Assembly (NCBI GenBank): GCA_964355675.1
Contig: CAYHEC010000009.1
Coordinates: 69,422 to 133,421, forward strand
Length of the DNA stretch: 64,000 bases
Direction of reading: 5' to 3'
Source: CAMBDS01 sp964355675
GTDB taxonomy: Bacteria > Electryoneota > AABM5-125-24 > Hatepunaeales > Hatepunaeaceae
Positions within the stretch are counted from its first letter, which is position 1. Every line of letters begins with the position of its first letter. Below the pieces are notes generated by a model. The model did not search any database. It was not told the origin of the DNA and saw only the letters and a list, made by a program, of their open reading frames with translations. Positions 42,621-52,282 of the stretch are shown in pieces. The position numbers and the translations under genes are program-made.

Positions 42621-43010
42621 TTGGCTAAAGCCGAGAAAAAAAGAACTAAGAAGAAGGAAAAGGTCGATGCCGTCGGCGTCGCCCATATTAAAGCCTCCTT
42701 CAATAATACGATCATAACTCTTACCGACAACTACGGCAACGTGCTCAGTTGGGCTACTTGTGGTCGGATGGGTTTTAAAGGTTCGCGGAAAAGCACTCCT
42801 TTCGCCGCTCAACAAGCTGGTGCAAGTGCGGCTAAAGCGGCAATGGAATTAGGACTGCAAAAGGTATCCGTTCTTGTCAAAGGACCCGGATCAGGGCGCG
42901 AGTCAGCCATCCGGTCACTTTCAGCCGCAGGACTGTTGGTGCTGTCGATCCGAGATATCACACCGCTACCGCATAACGGTTGCCGTCCAAAGAAAAGACG
43001 CCGTATTTAA
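42621..43010 (+). CDS. rpsK: Small ribosomal subunit protein uS11
   Basis: From TTG 42621 the product is 129 residues, the usual length. It includes VAHIKASFNNTIITLTDNYG, PFAAQQAGASAAKAAMELG and the end NGCRPKKRRRI. The in-frame ATG at 42576 lies inside a repeat, so I reject it. S11 lies on the 30S platform near the mRNA exit. Confidence 0.94.
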   Translation: MAKAEKKRTKKKEKVDAVGVAHIKASFNNTIITLTDNYGNVLSWATCGRMGFKGSRKSTPFAAQQAGASAAKAAMELGLQKVSVLVKGPGSGRESAIRSLSAAGLLVLSIRDITPLPHNGCRPKKRRRI

Positions 43011-43117
43011 GTTGAAACTCCCGATCGGCGGACATTCAGTCCACCCTTTGGGAAACGCACAATTCGTTTCAACAGTTTATGTGCAATAACAAAAGAAGTT
43101 CAGGAGTTTGATACGGT

Positions 43118-43717
43118 ATGGCGAGATATACCGGCCCAGTTTTTAAGATTTACCGTCGGCTGGGCGAAAGCGTTCCGGGACGGCAAAGCAGTGACCAAGG
43201 AGGAAGCACCGGACGTTTCCGCAAGCTTTCCAACTATGCCATTCAGCTACGAGAAAAGCAGAAGATCCGCTTTACTTATGGCATGATGGAGCGTCAATTC
43301 CGTAATTTGTACGAAAAGGCGTCCCGTCAGCGCGGCAATACCGGCGAAAATATGATGATTTTGCTGGAAAGCCGTTTGGACAATATCGTTTTCCGACTTG
43401 GTATGGCACCCTCGCTTAGAGGAGCAAGACAGCTTGTCGGCCATTGCCATTTTGAAGTCAATGGTAAATCTGTAAACATCCCTTCCTATACGCTTAAACC
43501 CGGCGACGTGGTTCGCGTCAAGGATAAGTCGCATATGCGGAAAAATCCCGATTCTATCGTCCATAACGCTATGCGACGGCTCCGCGAAGGCGATACCGTT
43601 CCCTATCTTCAACTTGACAAGGCGAAGATGGAAGGCGTCTATATGATACTGCCCCATCGCGAGGAAATACCGGTGGTCTGCAAAGAACAGCTGGTTGTAG
43701 AATTTTATTCACGATAA
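43118..43717 (+). CDS. rpsD: Small ribosomal subunit protein uS4
   Basis: 199 residues. The S4 RNA-binding domain is visible as LESRLDNIVFRLGMAPSLRG, followed by ARQLVGHCHFEVNGKSVNIP. No N-terminal zinc cysteines are present, so it is the C-minus form. S4 starts 30S assembly. Confidence 0.97.
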   Translation: MARYTGPVFKIYRRLGESVPGRQSSDQGGSTGRFRKLSNYAIQLREKQKIRFTYGMMERQFRNLYEKASRQRGNTGENMMILLESRLDNIVFRLGMAPSLRGARQLVGHCHFEVNGKSVNIPSYTLKPGDVVRVKDKSHMRKNPDSIVHNAMRRLREGDTVPYLQLDKAKMEGVYMILPHREEIPVVCKEQLVVEFYSR

Positions 43718-43724
43718 GGAACTG

Positions 43725-44759
43725 ATGAGCGCCACATTCGGAAGCGCCGGGGCGAACGGACTCACGTTCCAGATGCCGGAATCGATCGAAGTTGAACATT
43801 CGACTTACTCGACTTCTTACGGTAAATTCGTGATCCAACCCCTTGAAAGGGGCTTCGGTACAACACTTGGAAACGCCGTAAGGAGGACATTGCTATCCTC
43901 CATACCAGGCGCGGCAATCACTTCAATCCGCATTGATGGGGTTCCGCACGAGTTCAGCACGGTTCGAGGCGTCAAAGAAGACGTCGTTGAAATCGTGCTT
44001 GCTTTGAAAGAAATTCGCCTGAAAATGTTGCACAACCGCAAGACAGAAAAGGTGCGGATGCATCTTAAAGGTCCGATGATTCTGACAGCGGGTGATTTGC
44101 AACATGGAGCGAATGATTTCGAAATACTCAATCCCGAACTGGAAATTGCCCATTTGAATGAAGACGCCGAGTTCGATTTTGAGTTTCATGTCCATCAAGG
44201 ACTCGGATACGTTCCATCTGAGGAGAATCGTGACCCGGATATGGCCATCGGGACAATCCCAATCGATGCGATTTATACTCCAATCGACAAGGTTAAGTAC
44301 CAAGTCGAGAACACCCGCGTCGGCCAGAGGATTGATTATGAAAAATTAACCATCGAAATATCAACCGATGGGTCGATCACGCCAGACGATGCCCTTTCAT
44401 ACGCCGGAAAAATTCTTCGGGATCATATCTCCCTCTTGATAAACCTCGACGTTGGTATGGTTGAGGAAGAAGAAGTCGAAGAGACCGACGAGGACATTCT
44501 TCGTGTCCGACGCCTCCTCCGACGTCCTGTCGATGAACTCGAACTCTCTGTACGGTCTGCGAATTGTCTTAAGGAAGCACGAATTCGGATTATCGCCGAT
44601 CTTGTCGGCCGTGAAGAATCCGAAATGCTTAAATTCAAAAACTTCGGTCGTAAATCTTTGACCGAGCTTAATGAAGTTCTTGAGACACACGGTCTTCACT
44701 TCGGGTTCGATATCGAACGATATCTGGGGCCGGGTGCTCGTAAAAATCTTTCCACGTAA
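43725..44759 (+). CDS. rpoA: DNA-directed RNA polymerase subunit alpha
   Basis: 344 residues. The N-terminal dimerisation domain contains LERGFGTTLGNAVRRTLLSS. The C-terminal domain, reached through an acidic linker, ends in FKNFGRKSLTELNEVLETHG, the helix-hairpin-helix that touches UP elements and activators. It has its usual place between rpsD and rplQ. Confidence 0.98.
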   Translation: MSATFGSAGANGLTFQMPESIEVEHSTYSTSYGKFVIQPLERGFGTTLGNAVRRTLLSSIPGAAITSIRIDGVPHEFSTVRGVKEDVVEIVLALKEIRLKMLHNRKTEKVRMHLKGPMILTAGDLQHGANDFEILNPELEIAHLNEDAEFDFEFHVHQGLGYVPSEENRDPDMAIGTIPIDAIYTPIDKVKYQVENTRVGQRIDYEKLTIEISTDGSITPDDALSYAGKILRDHISLLINLDVGMVEEEEVEETDEDILRVRRLLRRPVDELELSVRSANCLKEARIRIIADLVGREESEMLKFKNFGRKSLTELNEVLETHGLHFGFDIERYLGPGARKNLST

Positions 44760-44811
44760 CAATTAACATCACGGAAATTGTAAATTTCCGACATGTACCT
44801 GAGAACATTAA

Positions 44812-45336
44812 ATGCGCCACCTTTCTGATAAAATACATCTTGGGCGAACCCGCGAGCATCGGTACGCGATGCTCAGCAATATGACCGCTTCGCTCGTCAT
44901 GCACAAGAAAATCGTCACTACGCTCGCTAAAGCTAAGTACGCACGACGGTTTGCAGAGCGGATGATTACGTTCGCACGCAAAGGCGACCTTTCTGCCCGT
45001 CGGCACGTTGCAAGCCTAGTTCATGATAAAACTGCCGTACAGACACTATTCGATCAACTTGGCCAGCATTTTAAACATCGTAATGGCGGTTACACCCGCA
45101 TCATCAGACTCGGTCCACGTCATGGTGACGCCGCGCCTATGGCATTGCTTGAGCTCGTTGGCTTCGAAGATATCCCAGCAGTTCCTGTAACCGAAACCCC
45201 CAAAGTTTCCAAATCTCGACTCAATCCCGGCTTCAAGAAGAAAGATAAACCTGCGGCAGGTAAAGCCATAAAAGCCGCCAAGAAAGTTTCAAGCCCTGTG
45301 GAAGTCGAGAAGGCAGATGAAAGCGAAAGCAAGTAA
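44812..45336 (+). CDS. rplQ: Large ribosomal subunit protein bL17
   Basis: 174 residues. The core, MRHLSDKIHLGRTREHRYAM to ALLELVGFED, is L17. About 50 further residues rich in Lys, Ala and Glu form a C-terminal extension. Last gene of the ribosomal series, followed by a terminator. Confidence 0.96.
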   Translation: MRHLSDKIHLGRTREHRYAMLSNMTASLVMHKKIVTTLAKAKYARRFAERMITFARKGDLSARRHVASLVHDKTAVQTLFDQLGQHFKHRNGGYTRIIRLGPRHGDAAPMALLELVGFEDIPAVPVTETPKVSKSRLNPGFKKKDKPAAGKAIKAAKKVSSPVEVEKADESESK

Positions 45337-45388
45337 TTACGGTTCCATAATTTACAACCGTAAGAATATGATTTAGCACCGAATAAAG

Positions 45389-45424
45389 AAAGGCAGCCTC
45401 GCGCATTTGAGGTTGCCTTTTCTC
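45389..45424 (+). terminator. Terminator closing the ribosomal gene series
   Basis: AAAGGCAGCCTC / GAGGTTGCCTTT forms a 12-bp stem with one G-T pair and an 8-nt loop, and ends in TTTTCTC. It lies 53 bp past rplQ. Confidence 0.8.
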
Positions 45425-45749
45425 ACTTTGACTGGCGCACTTTCAGTCCGCTCTGCACAGTTGATACTAAGTTGCATTCATTGGGACACCATTGTAATTG
45501 TTTTTTGTACGACGGACATTCTTGTCTGTCACAAAATACAATATTTTAGACAATCCCTGTTTTCGGATACAGACAGGAATGTCTGTCGTACTGAACGCAA
45601 CTTAGTATGAGTAGTCTTGAGCAACCTTATATTTTAATTGCCTCAGGATGGGGACATCCTGAGGCATATCCGGCTGTTACGCGACAGCGTGGGGACACTC
45701 TGTCGCAATTTCGATACGCCCCTACCATGAGGCAAAAAACTCATTTATA
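45425..45749. repeat. Repeat-filled gap between rplQ and hutU
   Basis: This gap of over 300 bp holds no gene that I can support. It contains a bipartite palindrome with its left arm at 45507-45530 and right arm at 45569-45591. Two further hairpins follow, CCTCAGGAT / ATCCTGAGG and GCGACAG / CTGTCGC, each around a GGGGAC loop, between about 45640 and 45705. Confidence 0.7.
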
Positions 45750-47432
45750 ATGCAAATCGTTATTAGCCAGATTACCACCATGGACATTAAGAACTGGAAA
45801 ACACCTACAGGGCCCGAACTCAATTGTCACGGTTGGGTACAAGAAGCCGCCTTGCGAATGATGCTCAATAACCTTGATCCCGAAGTGGCCGAAAATCGAG
45901 AAGAGTTGGTCGTTTATGGCGGCACTGGACGCGCGGCAAGGAGTTGGGAGGCGGCTTCGAAAATTGCCGAATGCCTGATAAACTTGCGTGACGATGAGAC
46001 ACTGCTTGTCCAATCCGGAAAGCCAGTCGGCGTCCTTCCTACTCACACGGATGCTCCCCGGATTCTAATCGCAAATTCTAATCTGGTCGGAGCTTGGGCC
46101 AACTGGGAGTACTTCCGCGGCCTTGAAAAGCAAGGCTTGATAATGTACGGTCAGATGACCGCGGGTTCCTGGATATACATCGGTTCGCAAGGAATTCTCC
46201 AAGGAACGTACGAAACACTCTCCTCAGTTGCAAAAAAACATTTTAGTAGTTCATTGAAAGGTACGTTGACGGTTTCAGCCGGTTTGGGTGGAATGGGCGG
46301 AGCACAACCGCTTGCGGTAGTGATGAATGACGGCGTAGCGCTTGTTGCTGAGGTCGATCCAGTGAGAATTCGTCGCCGACTCGAAACTCGATATTTGGAT
46401 AAATCATCAACGAATATCGCCGAGGCAGTCGGTTGGGCAATTGAAGCCAAAGAGAATAGAATTGCTGTCTCAATTGGCGTCGAGGCTAATGCGGTTGATT
46501 TACTTAATTATTTGATTGAAAACAATCTCACCCCTGATATTTTGACCGATCAAACTTCAGCCCACGACGAGCTTAATGGTTACGTTCTGGCAGGGCTTGG
46601 TTATCGACAGGCTCTCGATCTTAGGAAGAACTACCCGACTGAGTACGTCCGTCTTTCGTTTAAATCGATGGCTCAGCATGTAGAAGCAATGGTGTCGCTT
46701 ATGGATCGAGGTGCAGTCACTTTCGACTATGGTAATAATCTTCGCAAACAAGGCCAAAAAGGCGGTGCGGTGCGCGCATTCGACTTTCCCGGATTTGTGC
46801 CTGAATACATAAGACCGTTGTTCTGTGAAGGTAAGGGACCTTTCCGCTGGGTGGCGCTTTCGGGCGATCCCGAGGATATAATCAAAACTGACCGCAAAGT
46901 GCTGGAGCTGTTTCCGAAGGACGAATCGCTTAGTCGATGGATACGAATGGCACAGGAACGAATCGCCTTCCAGGGGCTCCCTGCCCGTATCTGCTGGCTC
47001 GGATTGGGAGAACGCCACAAATTCGGGTTGGCTATCAACGATATGGTCGCCAGCGGTGAATTGAAGGCTCCGATTGTGATCGGAAGAGATCATCTCGATA
47101 CTGGTTCCGTTGCCTCGCCATATCGTGAAACGGAAGGGATGAAAGACGGTTCTGATGCGATAGCCGATTGGCCAATTCTCAATGCTCTGGTCAATGCTGT
47201 TTCCGGGGCAAGCTGGGTCTCTTTCCATCATGGCGGTGGCGTCGGTATAGGCTACTCACTACATGCGGGGCAGGTAATAGTAGCTGACGGAACACCAGAA
47301 GCCGCAAAGCGGTTGCACCGCGTCCTCTGGAATGACCCGGCGACCGGCGTCCTGCGCCACGCAGACGCTGGATACTCCGAAGCAATCGATTGCGCTGAGC
47401 GATTAAATCTCAATATTCCGATGCCAATATGA
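45750..47432 (+). CDS. hutU: Urocanate hydratase
   Basis: 560 residues. It shows the conserved N-terminal region NNLDPEVAENREELVVYGGTG, the NAD-contacting GLGGMGGAQPLA, and the C-terminal HHGGGVGIGYSLHAGQ. Urocanase converts urocanate to imidazolone propionate in histidine breakdown. No other hut genes are nearby. The start is ATG 45750 or ATG 45780; neither has a clear ribosome binding site. A terminator follows. Confidence 0.95.
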   Translation: MQIVISQITTMDIKNWKTPTGPELNCHGWVQEAALRMMLNNLDPEVAENREELVVYGGTGRAARSWEAASKIAECLINLRDDETLLVQSGKPVGVLPTHTDAPRILIANSNLVGAWANWEYFRGLEKQGLIMYGQMTAGSWIYIGSQGILQGTYETLSSVAKKHFSSSLKGTLTVSAGLGGMGGAQPLAVVMNDGVALVAEVDPVRIRRRLETRYLDKSSTNIAEAVGWAIEAKENRIAVSIGVEANAVDLLNYLIENNLTPDILTDQTSAHDELNGYVLAGLGYRQALDLRKNYPTEYVRLSFKSMAQHVEAMVSLMDRGAVTFDYGNNLRKQGQKGGAVRAFDFPGFVPEYIRPLFCEGKGPFRWVALSGDPEDIIKTDRKVLELFPKDESLSRWIRMAQERIAFQGLPARICWLGLGERHKFGLAINDMVASGELKAPIVIGRDHLDTGSVASPYRETEGMKDGSDAIADWPILNALVNAVSGASWVSFHHGGGVGIGYSLHAGQVIVADGTPEAAKRLHRVLWNDPATGVLRHADAGYSEAIDCAERLNLNIPMPI

Positions 47433-47448
47433 CCATTAACGAGCTTGG

Positions 47449-47474
47449 AGAGCGGCTTTTTAAGCCGCTCTTTT
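47449..47474 (+). terminator. Rho-independent terminator after hutU
   Basis: A 10-bp perfect stem AGAGCGGCTT / AAGCCGCTCT with a TTT loop, then TTTT. It lies 17 bp after the hutU stop and resembles the hairpin at 1185. Confidence 0.85.
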
Positions 47475-47540
47475 CGAGCTGGAAGCCCAACCAACGCAGA
47501 CGGAGCGGATCAAAAGTCCCCTCCCAAATTTGGCTGTTAC

Positions 47541-48362
47541 ATGGATAATACTCTGGAAAAGATGCCTCCGGTAGAGCGAAGGCTGATTGAATGGGCAAAG
47601 CGCAAGCGTGAACTTAAGGGGACTCTCGGCGTTCTGTTGGAAGGTGAAAAGCTAATAACTGAAGCCTTAAACGCCAACACCAAATTCGAAATGGTTTGGA
47701 TTTCAACTGCTGTCGCAATTATATATAAGAGCCTTATCGAAAGGCTGAAAAATGCCGGTTGCCCAGTTTCTGAGGTTTCCAATCGGGCAATGGAGAATAT
47801 CTCTGATTTGGAAACGCCGCCCGGTATTGTTGCCGCCGCCCATCAACCATTAATGCGCTTCAGTAGTTCAATCGAAAATTGGAAGTTTATCGTGGTGCTG
47901 TTTGGAGCTCAGGACCCTGGCAATGTGGGTGGAGTGATCCGAACAGCGGAGTACTTTGGCGCTGATGAAGTTTGGCTCGGACCGGGATCAGTAGATCCGT
48001 ACTCCCCAAAAGTCATTCGCGGATCGATGGGCGCAAGCTTGCACTTACCTGTCTTTCGAGGGGATATTTTCACCAGAATTCAAAAATTCAAGGCCGCCGG
48101 AGCCGTTGTTTGGGGAGCGGTCGCACACGGTAATGCGGAGTTTTCTATTGAGCCGGCTCCGAAGAGACTACTGTTGATCGGTTCAGAAAGCCATGGCTTA
48201 AATGAAAGAGAATCCGCACTCGCTGACCACATGATACGCATTCCCAAAAAAGGCAGAGGCGAATCCCTGAATCTTGGCGTCGCGGCGGGAATTTTAATGT
48301 ATTCAGCGCTGGCATCTAAAGAGGGAGCTGAGCCAAGCCATACAAAAAAAGGAAAAACATGA
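47541..48362 (+). CDS. TrmH/SpoU-family RNA 2'-O-methyltransferase
   Basis: 273 residues from ATG 47541. An earlier in-frame start would place the hutU terminator inside the gene. The SPOUT motifs appear in order: NVGGVIRTAEYFGAD (motif 1, R134), IGSESHGL (motif 2) and SLNLGVAAGILMYS (motif 3). An N-terminal substrate-binding domain of about 100 residues precedes them. The target nucleotide in rRNA or tRNA is not decided by the sequence. It overlaps the lipoprotein gene by ATGA. Confidence 0.9.
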   Translation: MDNTLEKMPPVERRLIEWAKRKRELKGTLGVLLEGEKLITEALNANTKFEMVWISTAVAIIYKSLIERLKNAGCPVSEVSNRAMENISDLETPPGIVAAAHQPLMRFSSSIENWKFIVVLFGAQDPGNVGGVIRTAEYFGADEVWLGPGSVDPYSPKVIRGSMGASLHLPVFRGDIFTRIQKFKAAGAVVWGAVAHGNAEFSIEPAPKRLLLIGSESHGLNERESALADHMIRIPKKGRGESLNLGVAAGILMYSALASKEGAEPSHTKKGKT

Positions 48363-48955
48363 AATATATTTCATTCATAATTTTAGCCTCTGCTCTGGCT
48401 CTGACAGGATGTGGAAACAATCCTGAAGCCGCAAAGCAGAGAGGGTTTGATCTATATGACATCAAGAAGTATGCGGATGCGCTACCTCTGCTTGAGAAGG
48501 CTTTCGCTGGTAAAATTGATGATCCGGAGCTTGTGGTGAGGCTTGCCTACTGTCGGGCAACGATTGGCGGGGATGGGCTTTCCGCCTTGAGCATTTTGCG
48601 CGATAGCGCTTTGAAGTACCCGAAGTATGCGCGTACCTACTTTGAGCTTGGGTACATAGCCCATCAATTCGGATCGACTGACGAACAGCAAAATATTAAG
48701 CAGGCGCTCGGTTTCACCAGAAAAGCGATTCAGTTGGATTCCTCTGACTATAAAATGCGAGATAACCTTGGAATGTTCTTCTTCTTGCTTGGAGAGCTTG
48801 ATTCGGCTGAGTTCTGGTTTACTGCCGCTAAAGCCATGAATTCGGAAGATACCGACCTAAATTTAAAACTGGCTCAGATTGGCGAATTAAAGGTTCGTAA
48901 AGCCGCAGAAGATTCGATTGCAATGCTGGATACGACCAGAATAAAATCACGCTAA
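48359..48955 (+). CDS. TPR-containing lipoprotein
   Basis: 198 residues. The signal peptide MKYISFIILASALALTGC ends in a lipobox with C19. Tetratricopeptide-like helices follow, for example KYADALPLLEKAFAG, ARTYFELGYIAHQFG and MRDNLGMFFFLLGELDSAEF. It probably sits in a membrane facing the periplasm and mediates protein contacts; the specific role is unknown. It is coupled to the RNA methyltransferase gene by a 4-base overlap. Confidence 0.8.
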   Translation: MKYISFIILASALALTGCGNNPEAAKQRGFDLYDIKKYADALPLLEKAFAGKIDDPELVVRLAYCRATIGGDGLSALSILRDSALKYPKYARTYFELGYIAHQFGSTDEQQNIKQALGFTRKAIQLDSSDYKMRDNLGMFFFLLGELDSAEFWFTAAKAMNSEDTDLNLKLAQIGELKVRKAAEDSIAMLDTTRIKSR

Positions 48956-48959
48956 CATT

Positions 48960-48999
48960 GACAGAGGTATGGGCGAATTTATTCGCCCATACCTCTGTC
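48960..48999 (+). terminator. Long perfect hairpin after the TPR lipoprotein
   Basis: A 19-bp perfect stem (GACAGAGGTATGGGCGAAT and its complement) with a 2-nt loop starts 5 bp after the stop codon. It is followed by AAATTTCCC rather than a T run, so termination is likely but not certain. It is bidirectional in shape. Confidence 0.6.
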
Positions 49000-49182
49000 A
49001 AATTTCCCTTGATATTTCACCTCAGTTTGCGCAATAAATAACTAAATCGACAACCGGTGTTGCTATCCGCTTGTGACTGAGGTCTTGTTTCATTACTTTA
49101 GTTGGAATACTTGTAGCCCGTCATCACGGACTACCAAATTATCCTATGGGGATGAACGAATAGAATCTTGACAGGAGGAACA

Positions 49183-51096
49183 ATGGGCAGAGTCTTTAAT
49201 ACTATCCTAACAGGAGCGCTTGCTGTAACATTTCTAACCCTTTCTGGTTGCGGAGGAAAGAAAGAAACGGCTGGTAAAGCTTCGCAGACGGTCAAATCCG
49301 AAGCCGCCCTTGATGTTCCGGCTGAACTCGGTGGATCTGGGTTTACCGGCGAGGGATGGTTGTCGAACGACGACTATGTGCCGACCGGAGACCCCAACGC
49401 CAAATCAGGCGGGACATTCACAATGTCTATGCAAGACTTTCCCGCAACTCTCCGTATCGAGGGGAAAGATTCCAACACTCAGTTCATGTTCCTGGTCAGA
49501 GCTCTTGCTTATGAAAGTCTCATGGGAACCAGCTCGCTTTCACTCGAATTTATCCCCAGTCTCGCAACTCACTGGAAGATTTCCCCCGATAAACAGACTT
49601 ACTGGTTCCGGATTAACCCCAAAGCCCGGTTCTCAGACGGATCTCCGCTCACAACGGCTGACGTCATCGCGACATGGAAATTAATGGTTGATCCCGGCAT
49701 TCTTCAGCCATATACGAACATGATCTGGGGCAAATTCGAGGAGCCGGTAGCCGAGTCGCCCTACATACTCCGCGTCCATGCCAAGGAAGTGAACTGGAAA
49801 TTCTTCATGTACTTCGGCGGCCTTCTCATCATGCCTGCCAAATATATCAGCATCCCGGGTTCGCAATACCTCGCCGATTATCAATTTAAAATGCCCCCCG
49901 GCAGTGGTCCCTATATCTTGGACGACGCGGCTATAATCAAGGGACGCTCGCTTTCGATGAGGAAGCGCAACGATTATTGGGATAAAGATAATCCCAAAGG
50001 GAAAGGCCTCGCAAACTTTGACAATTTGAAGTGGGTTGTGGTCAATGATGATCGTCTTGCCTTTGAAAAGTTCAAAAAAGGCGAGCTCGACTTTTATCAA
50101 GTATATCGTGCCCAGTGGTGGGTTGAAGAGACCAACTTCGATAAAATCCAACGAGGACTGATCCAGAAAAGGAAGATATTCAACGACGATCCACAAGGAA
50201 TCTCAGGTCTTGTCTTCAATATGCGCAAACCTCCATTCGATGATAAAAGAATGCGACAAGCGTTTGCTTGCCTGTTTAATCGCGAAAAGATGATCTCTCA
50301 ACTGTTCTTCAACGAATATCTTCCAATCGATTCCTACTTCCCCAGTTCGGTTTATGAGAATCCACACAATCCGAAGTATCGCTTTGACCCTGACAAAGCC
50401 GTCAAGCTACTTGCTGAATGCGGCTGGAGCAAGCGCGACGCAGAGGGATGGCTGGTCAATGGGAAAGGTGAACGGTTGGAGTTGGAACTTACCTTCGATC
50501 AGCCCGGTACTGAGCGTTTCATGACCGTCGTTCAGGAAGATCTGAAGAAAGTCGGTATCAAATTGAGTTTGAAGCAAACTACCGCACCGACAATGTTCAA
50601 AATGGTTAATGAACGTAAGTTTCAGATCCACTATCAGTCTTGGGGAGGATTGCTCTTCCCGAATCCTGAAAACGACATTCATTCGTCACTTGCCGATCCT
50701 GACAACACCAACAATCTCGCTGGTGTGAAGAGTCCTCGCATCGATGAGTTGATCGCGGAATACAACGTTTGCTTCGAACAATCGCGCCGCGTTGAAATCA
50801 TCCGTGAAATCGACAGCCTCGAGATGGATATTCAGCCTTTTGCGCTCGGCTGGTTCGGCCCCCACCATCGCATTCTTTTCTGGAATAAATTTGGTTATCC
50901 CGAATCTATTTTCACACGCACTGGTGACTGGCGCGACATCGTAACCCTGTGGTGGATAGATCCCGAGAAAGAGAAGGCGCTCGAAACCGCCTTGAAGGAC
51001 GAATCCATTAAACTCGATACAGCCGTCACGATTCAGACTTATTGGCCAGATTACAATGCCAAGCACGGCAGAGGTTACGAGATAAAAGGACTTTAG
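49183..51096 (+). CDS. Peptide/nickel-type ABC transporter substrate-binding lipoprotein (family 5)
   Basis: 637 residues from ATG 49183, with AGGAGGA 4 bases upstream. The signal peptide ends in the lipobox LSGC with C23. The family 5 solute-binding signature region is seen as YWFRINPKARFSDGSPLTTADV, typical of OppA/DppA proteins that collect oligopeptides. Two permease and two ATPase genes follow, so it feeds that transporter. The ligand is unknown. Confidence 0.92.
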   Translation: MGRVFNTILTGALAVTFLTLSGCGGKKETAGKASQTVKSEAALDVPAELGGSGFTGEGWLSNDDYVPTGDPNAKSGGTFTMSMQDFPATLRIEGKDSNTQFMFLVRALAYESLMGTSSLSLEFIPSLATHWKISPDKQTYWFRINPKARFSDGSPLTTADVIATWKLMVDPGILQPYTNMIWGKFEEPVAESPYILRVHAKEVNWKFFMYFGGLLIMPAKYISIPGSQYLADYQFKMPPGSGPYILDDAAIIKGRSLSMRKRNDYWDKDNPKGKGLANFDNLKWVVVNDDRLAFEKFKKGELDFYQVYRAQWWVEETNFDKIQRGLIQKRKIFNDDPQGISGLVFNMRKPPFDDKRMRQAFACLFNREKMISQLFFNEYLPIDSYFPSSVYENPHNPKYRFDPDKAVKLLAECGWSKRDAEGWLVNGKGERLELELTFDQPGTERFMTVVQEDLKKVGIKLSLKQTTAPTMFKMVNERKFQIHYQSWGGLLFPNPENDIHSSLADPDNTNNLAGVKSPRIDELIAEYNVCFEQSRRVEIIREIDSLEMDIQPFALGWFGPHHRILFWNKFGYPESIFTRTGDWRDIVTLWWIDPEKEKALETALKDESIKLDTAVTIQTYWPDYNAKHGRGYEIKGL

Positions 51097-51106
51097 TGTC
51101 CACTTG

Positions 51107-51130
51107 GAGGGCGGGTTTCAACCCGCCCTC
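51107..51130 (+). repeat. GAGGGCGGGTT palindrome in the opp operon
   Basis: The perfect stem GAGGGCGGGTT / AACCCGCCCTC with a 2-nt loop lies between the binding-protein gene and the first permease. It belongs to the same repeat family as the palindrome inside the second ATPase gene at 54639. It may limit downstream expression or protect the binding-protein mRNA. Confidence 0.75.
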
Positions 51131-51223
51131 AGACCCAACTGCCGACCCGCCGTGGTTGGCAGAGAAAATCGGCAATCCCGAAGCGGAATATAGAATCTCA
51201 ATCACAATATGAGAACATACTAA

Positions 51224-52273
51224 ATGGGTGGACTGACCAGTTATTTCATCCGTCGGCTAATGCTGGTTATCCCGACTTTCCTCGGGATAACCTTGATCTT
51301 CTTCGTAATCCTCCAGATCGTTCCTGGCGGGCCTCTCGAGCAGGAAGTTATGAAGCTCAGGGCCGGTATGGCGTCGTTTGGAGGGGGAGACGCCGGGGCT
51401 GGCGGAGGCGCGATGGGAGCCGTTGAAATTCCGGCCGAAGCTATGGAGCAGATGAAGAAATTCTACGGCATGGACAAGCCGATCATCGCCCGTTATGGCA
51501 TCTGGCTCTGGAATGTCCTCCACCTTGATCTTGGCACATCGTACGTATATGCCGAACCGGTCTGGGATATCATCAAGGGCCGTTTCCCGGTTTCGATCTA
51601 CTTCGGAGTGATAGGGTTTCTGCTTAGTTACACGATCTGTATCCCTCTCGGTGTCTTTAAGGCAATCAAGCACGGCTCCAAATTCGATCTTGGTTCGAGT
51701 ATTCTGGTCTTTATAGGGTATTCGACGCCCGGATGGGCGCTCGGACTCGTCCTGTTAGTGTTATTGGGAGGCGGTAGTTTTTGGAATCTTGTGCCGCTTG
51801 GAGAGTTTCGCTCAGAGAACTTCGATCAGTTGTCATGGATAGGTCAGATAATCGATCAGGCACATCACACCATTCTGCCCGTAATTGCATATATGATCGG
51901 CGGCTTCGCCACACTGACGATTGTAATGAAGAACAGTCTCCTTGAAAATCTCGGACAGGACTACGTCCGAACAGCTTTCGCCAAAGGTCTTCCCGAAAAG
52001 AGAGTGATCTTTGTTCATGCATTACGCAATTCACTGATCCCTCTCGCGACCCAGGTCGGCCATTTGATCAGCATCTTTCTCGCAGGAAATTTTTTGATCG
52101 AACGAACATTTAATATCAACGGAATCGGCTTGCTCGGTTACCAGTCACTTATCCAGCGCGACTACCCGATCGTGCTCGGTTTTCTCGTTATAAGCGGCAT
52201 GCTTGGATTGATTGGCAACATTCTTTCCGACATTGCTTACGCCATTGTTGACCCACGTATCAGGTTCAAATAA
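51224..52273 (+). CDS. Peptide ABC transporter permease, OppB/DppB type
   Basis: 349 residues with six hydrophobic segments. The N-terminus YFIRRLMLVIPTFLGITLIFF is typical of OppB. A Gly-rich periplasmic insertion (MASFGGGDAGAGGGAMG) follows the first span. The ATPase-contact loop AFAKGLPEKRVIFVHALRNS is the EAA motif. It pairs with the next gene. Confidence 0.92.
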   Translation: MGGLTSYFIRRLMLVIPTFLGITLIFFVILQIVPGGPLEQEVMKLRAGMASFGGGDAGAGGGAMGAVEIPAEAMEQMKKFYGMDKPIIARYGIWLWNVLHLDLGTSYVYAEPVWDIIKGRFPVSIYFGVIGFLLSYTICIPLGVFKAIKHGSKFDLGSSILVFIGYSTPGWALGLVLLVLLGGGSFWNLVPLGEFRSENFDQLSWIGQIIDQAHHTILPVIAYMIGGFATLTIVMKNSLLENLGQDYVRTAFAKGLPEKRVIFVHALRNSLIPLATQVGHLISIFLAGNFLIERTFNINGIGLLGYQSLIQRDYPIVLGFLVISGMLGLIGNILSDIAYAIVDPRIRFK

Positions 52274-52282
52274 GGAAATAAT

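Noticed and set aside
47445..47540. Earlier start for the RNA methyltransferase
   Set aside because: It would place the hutU terminator inside the coding region and adds residues unlike the family.
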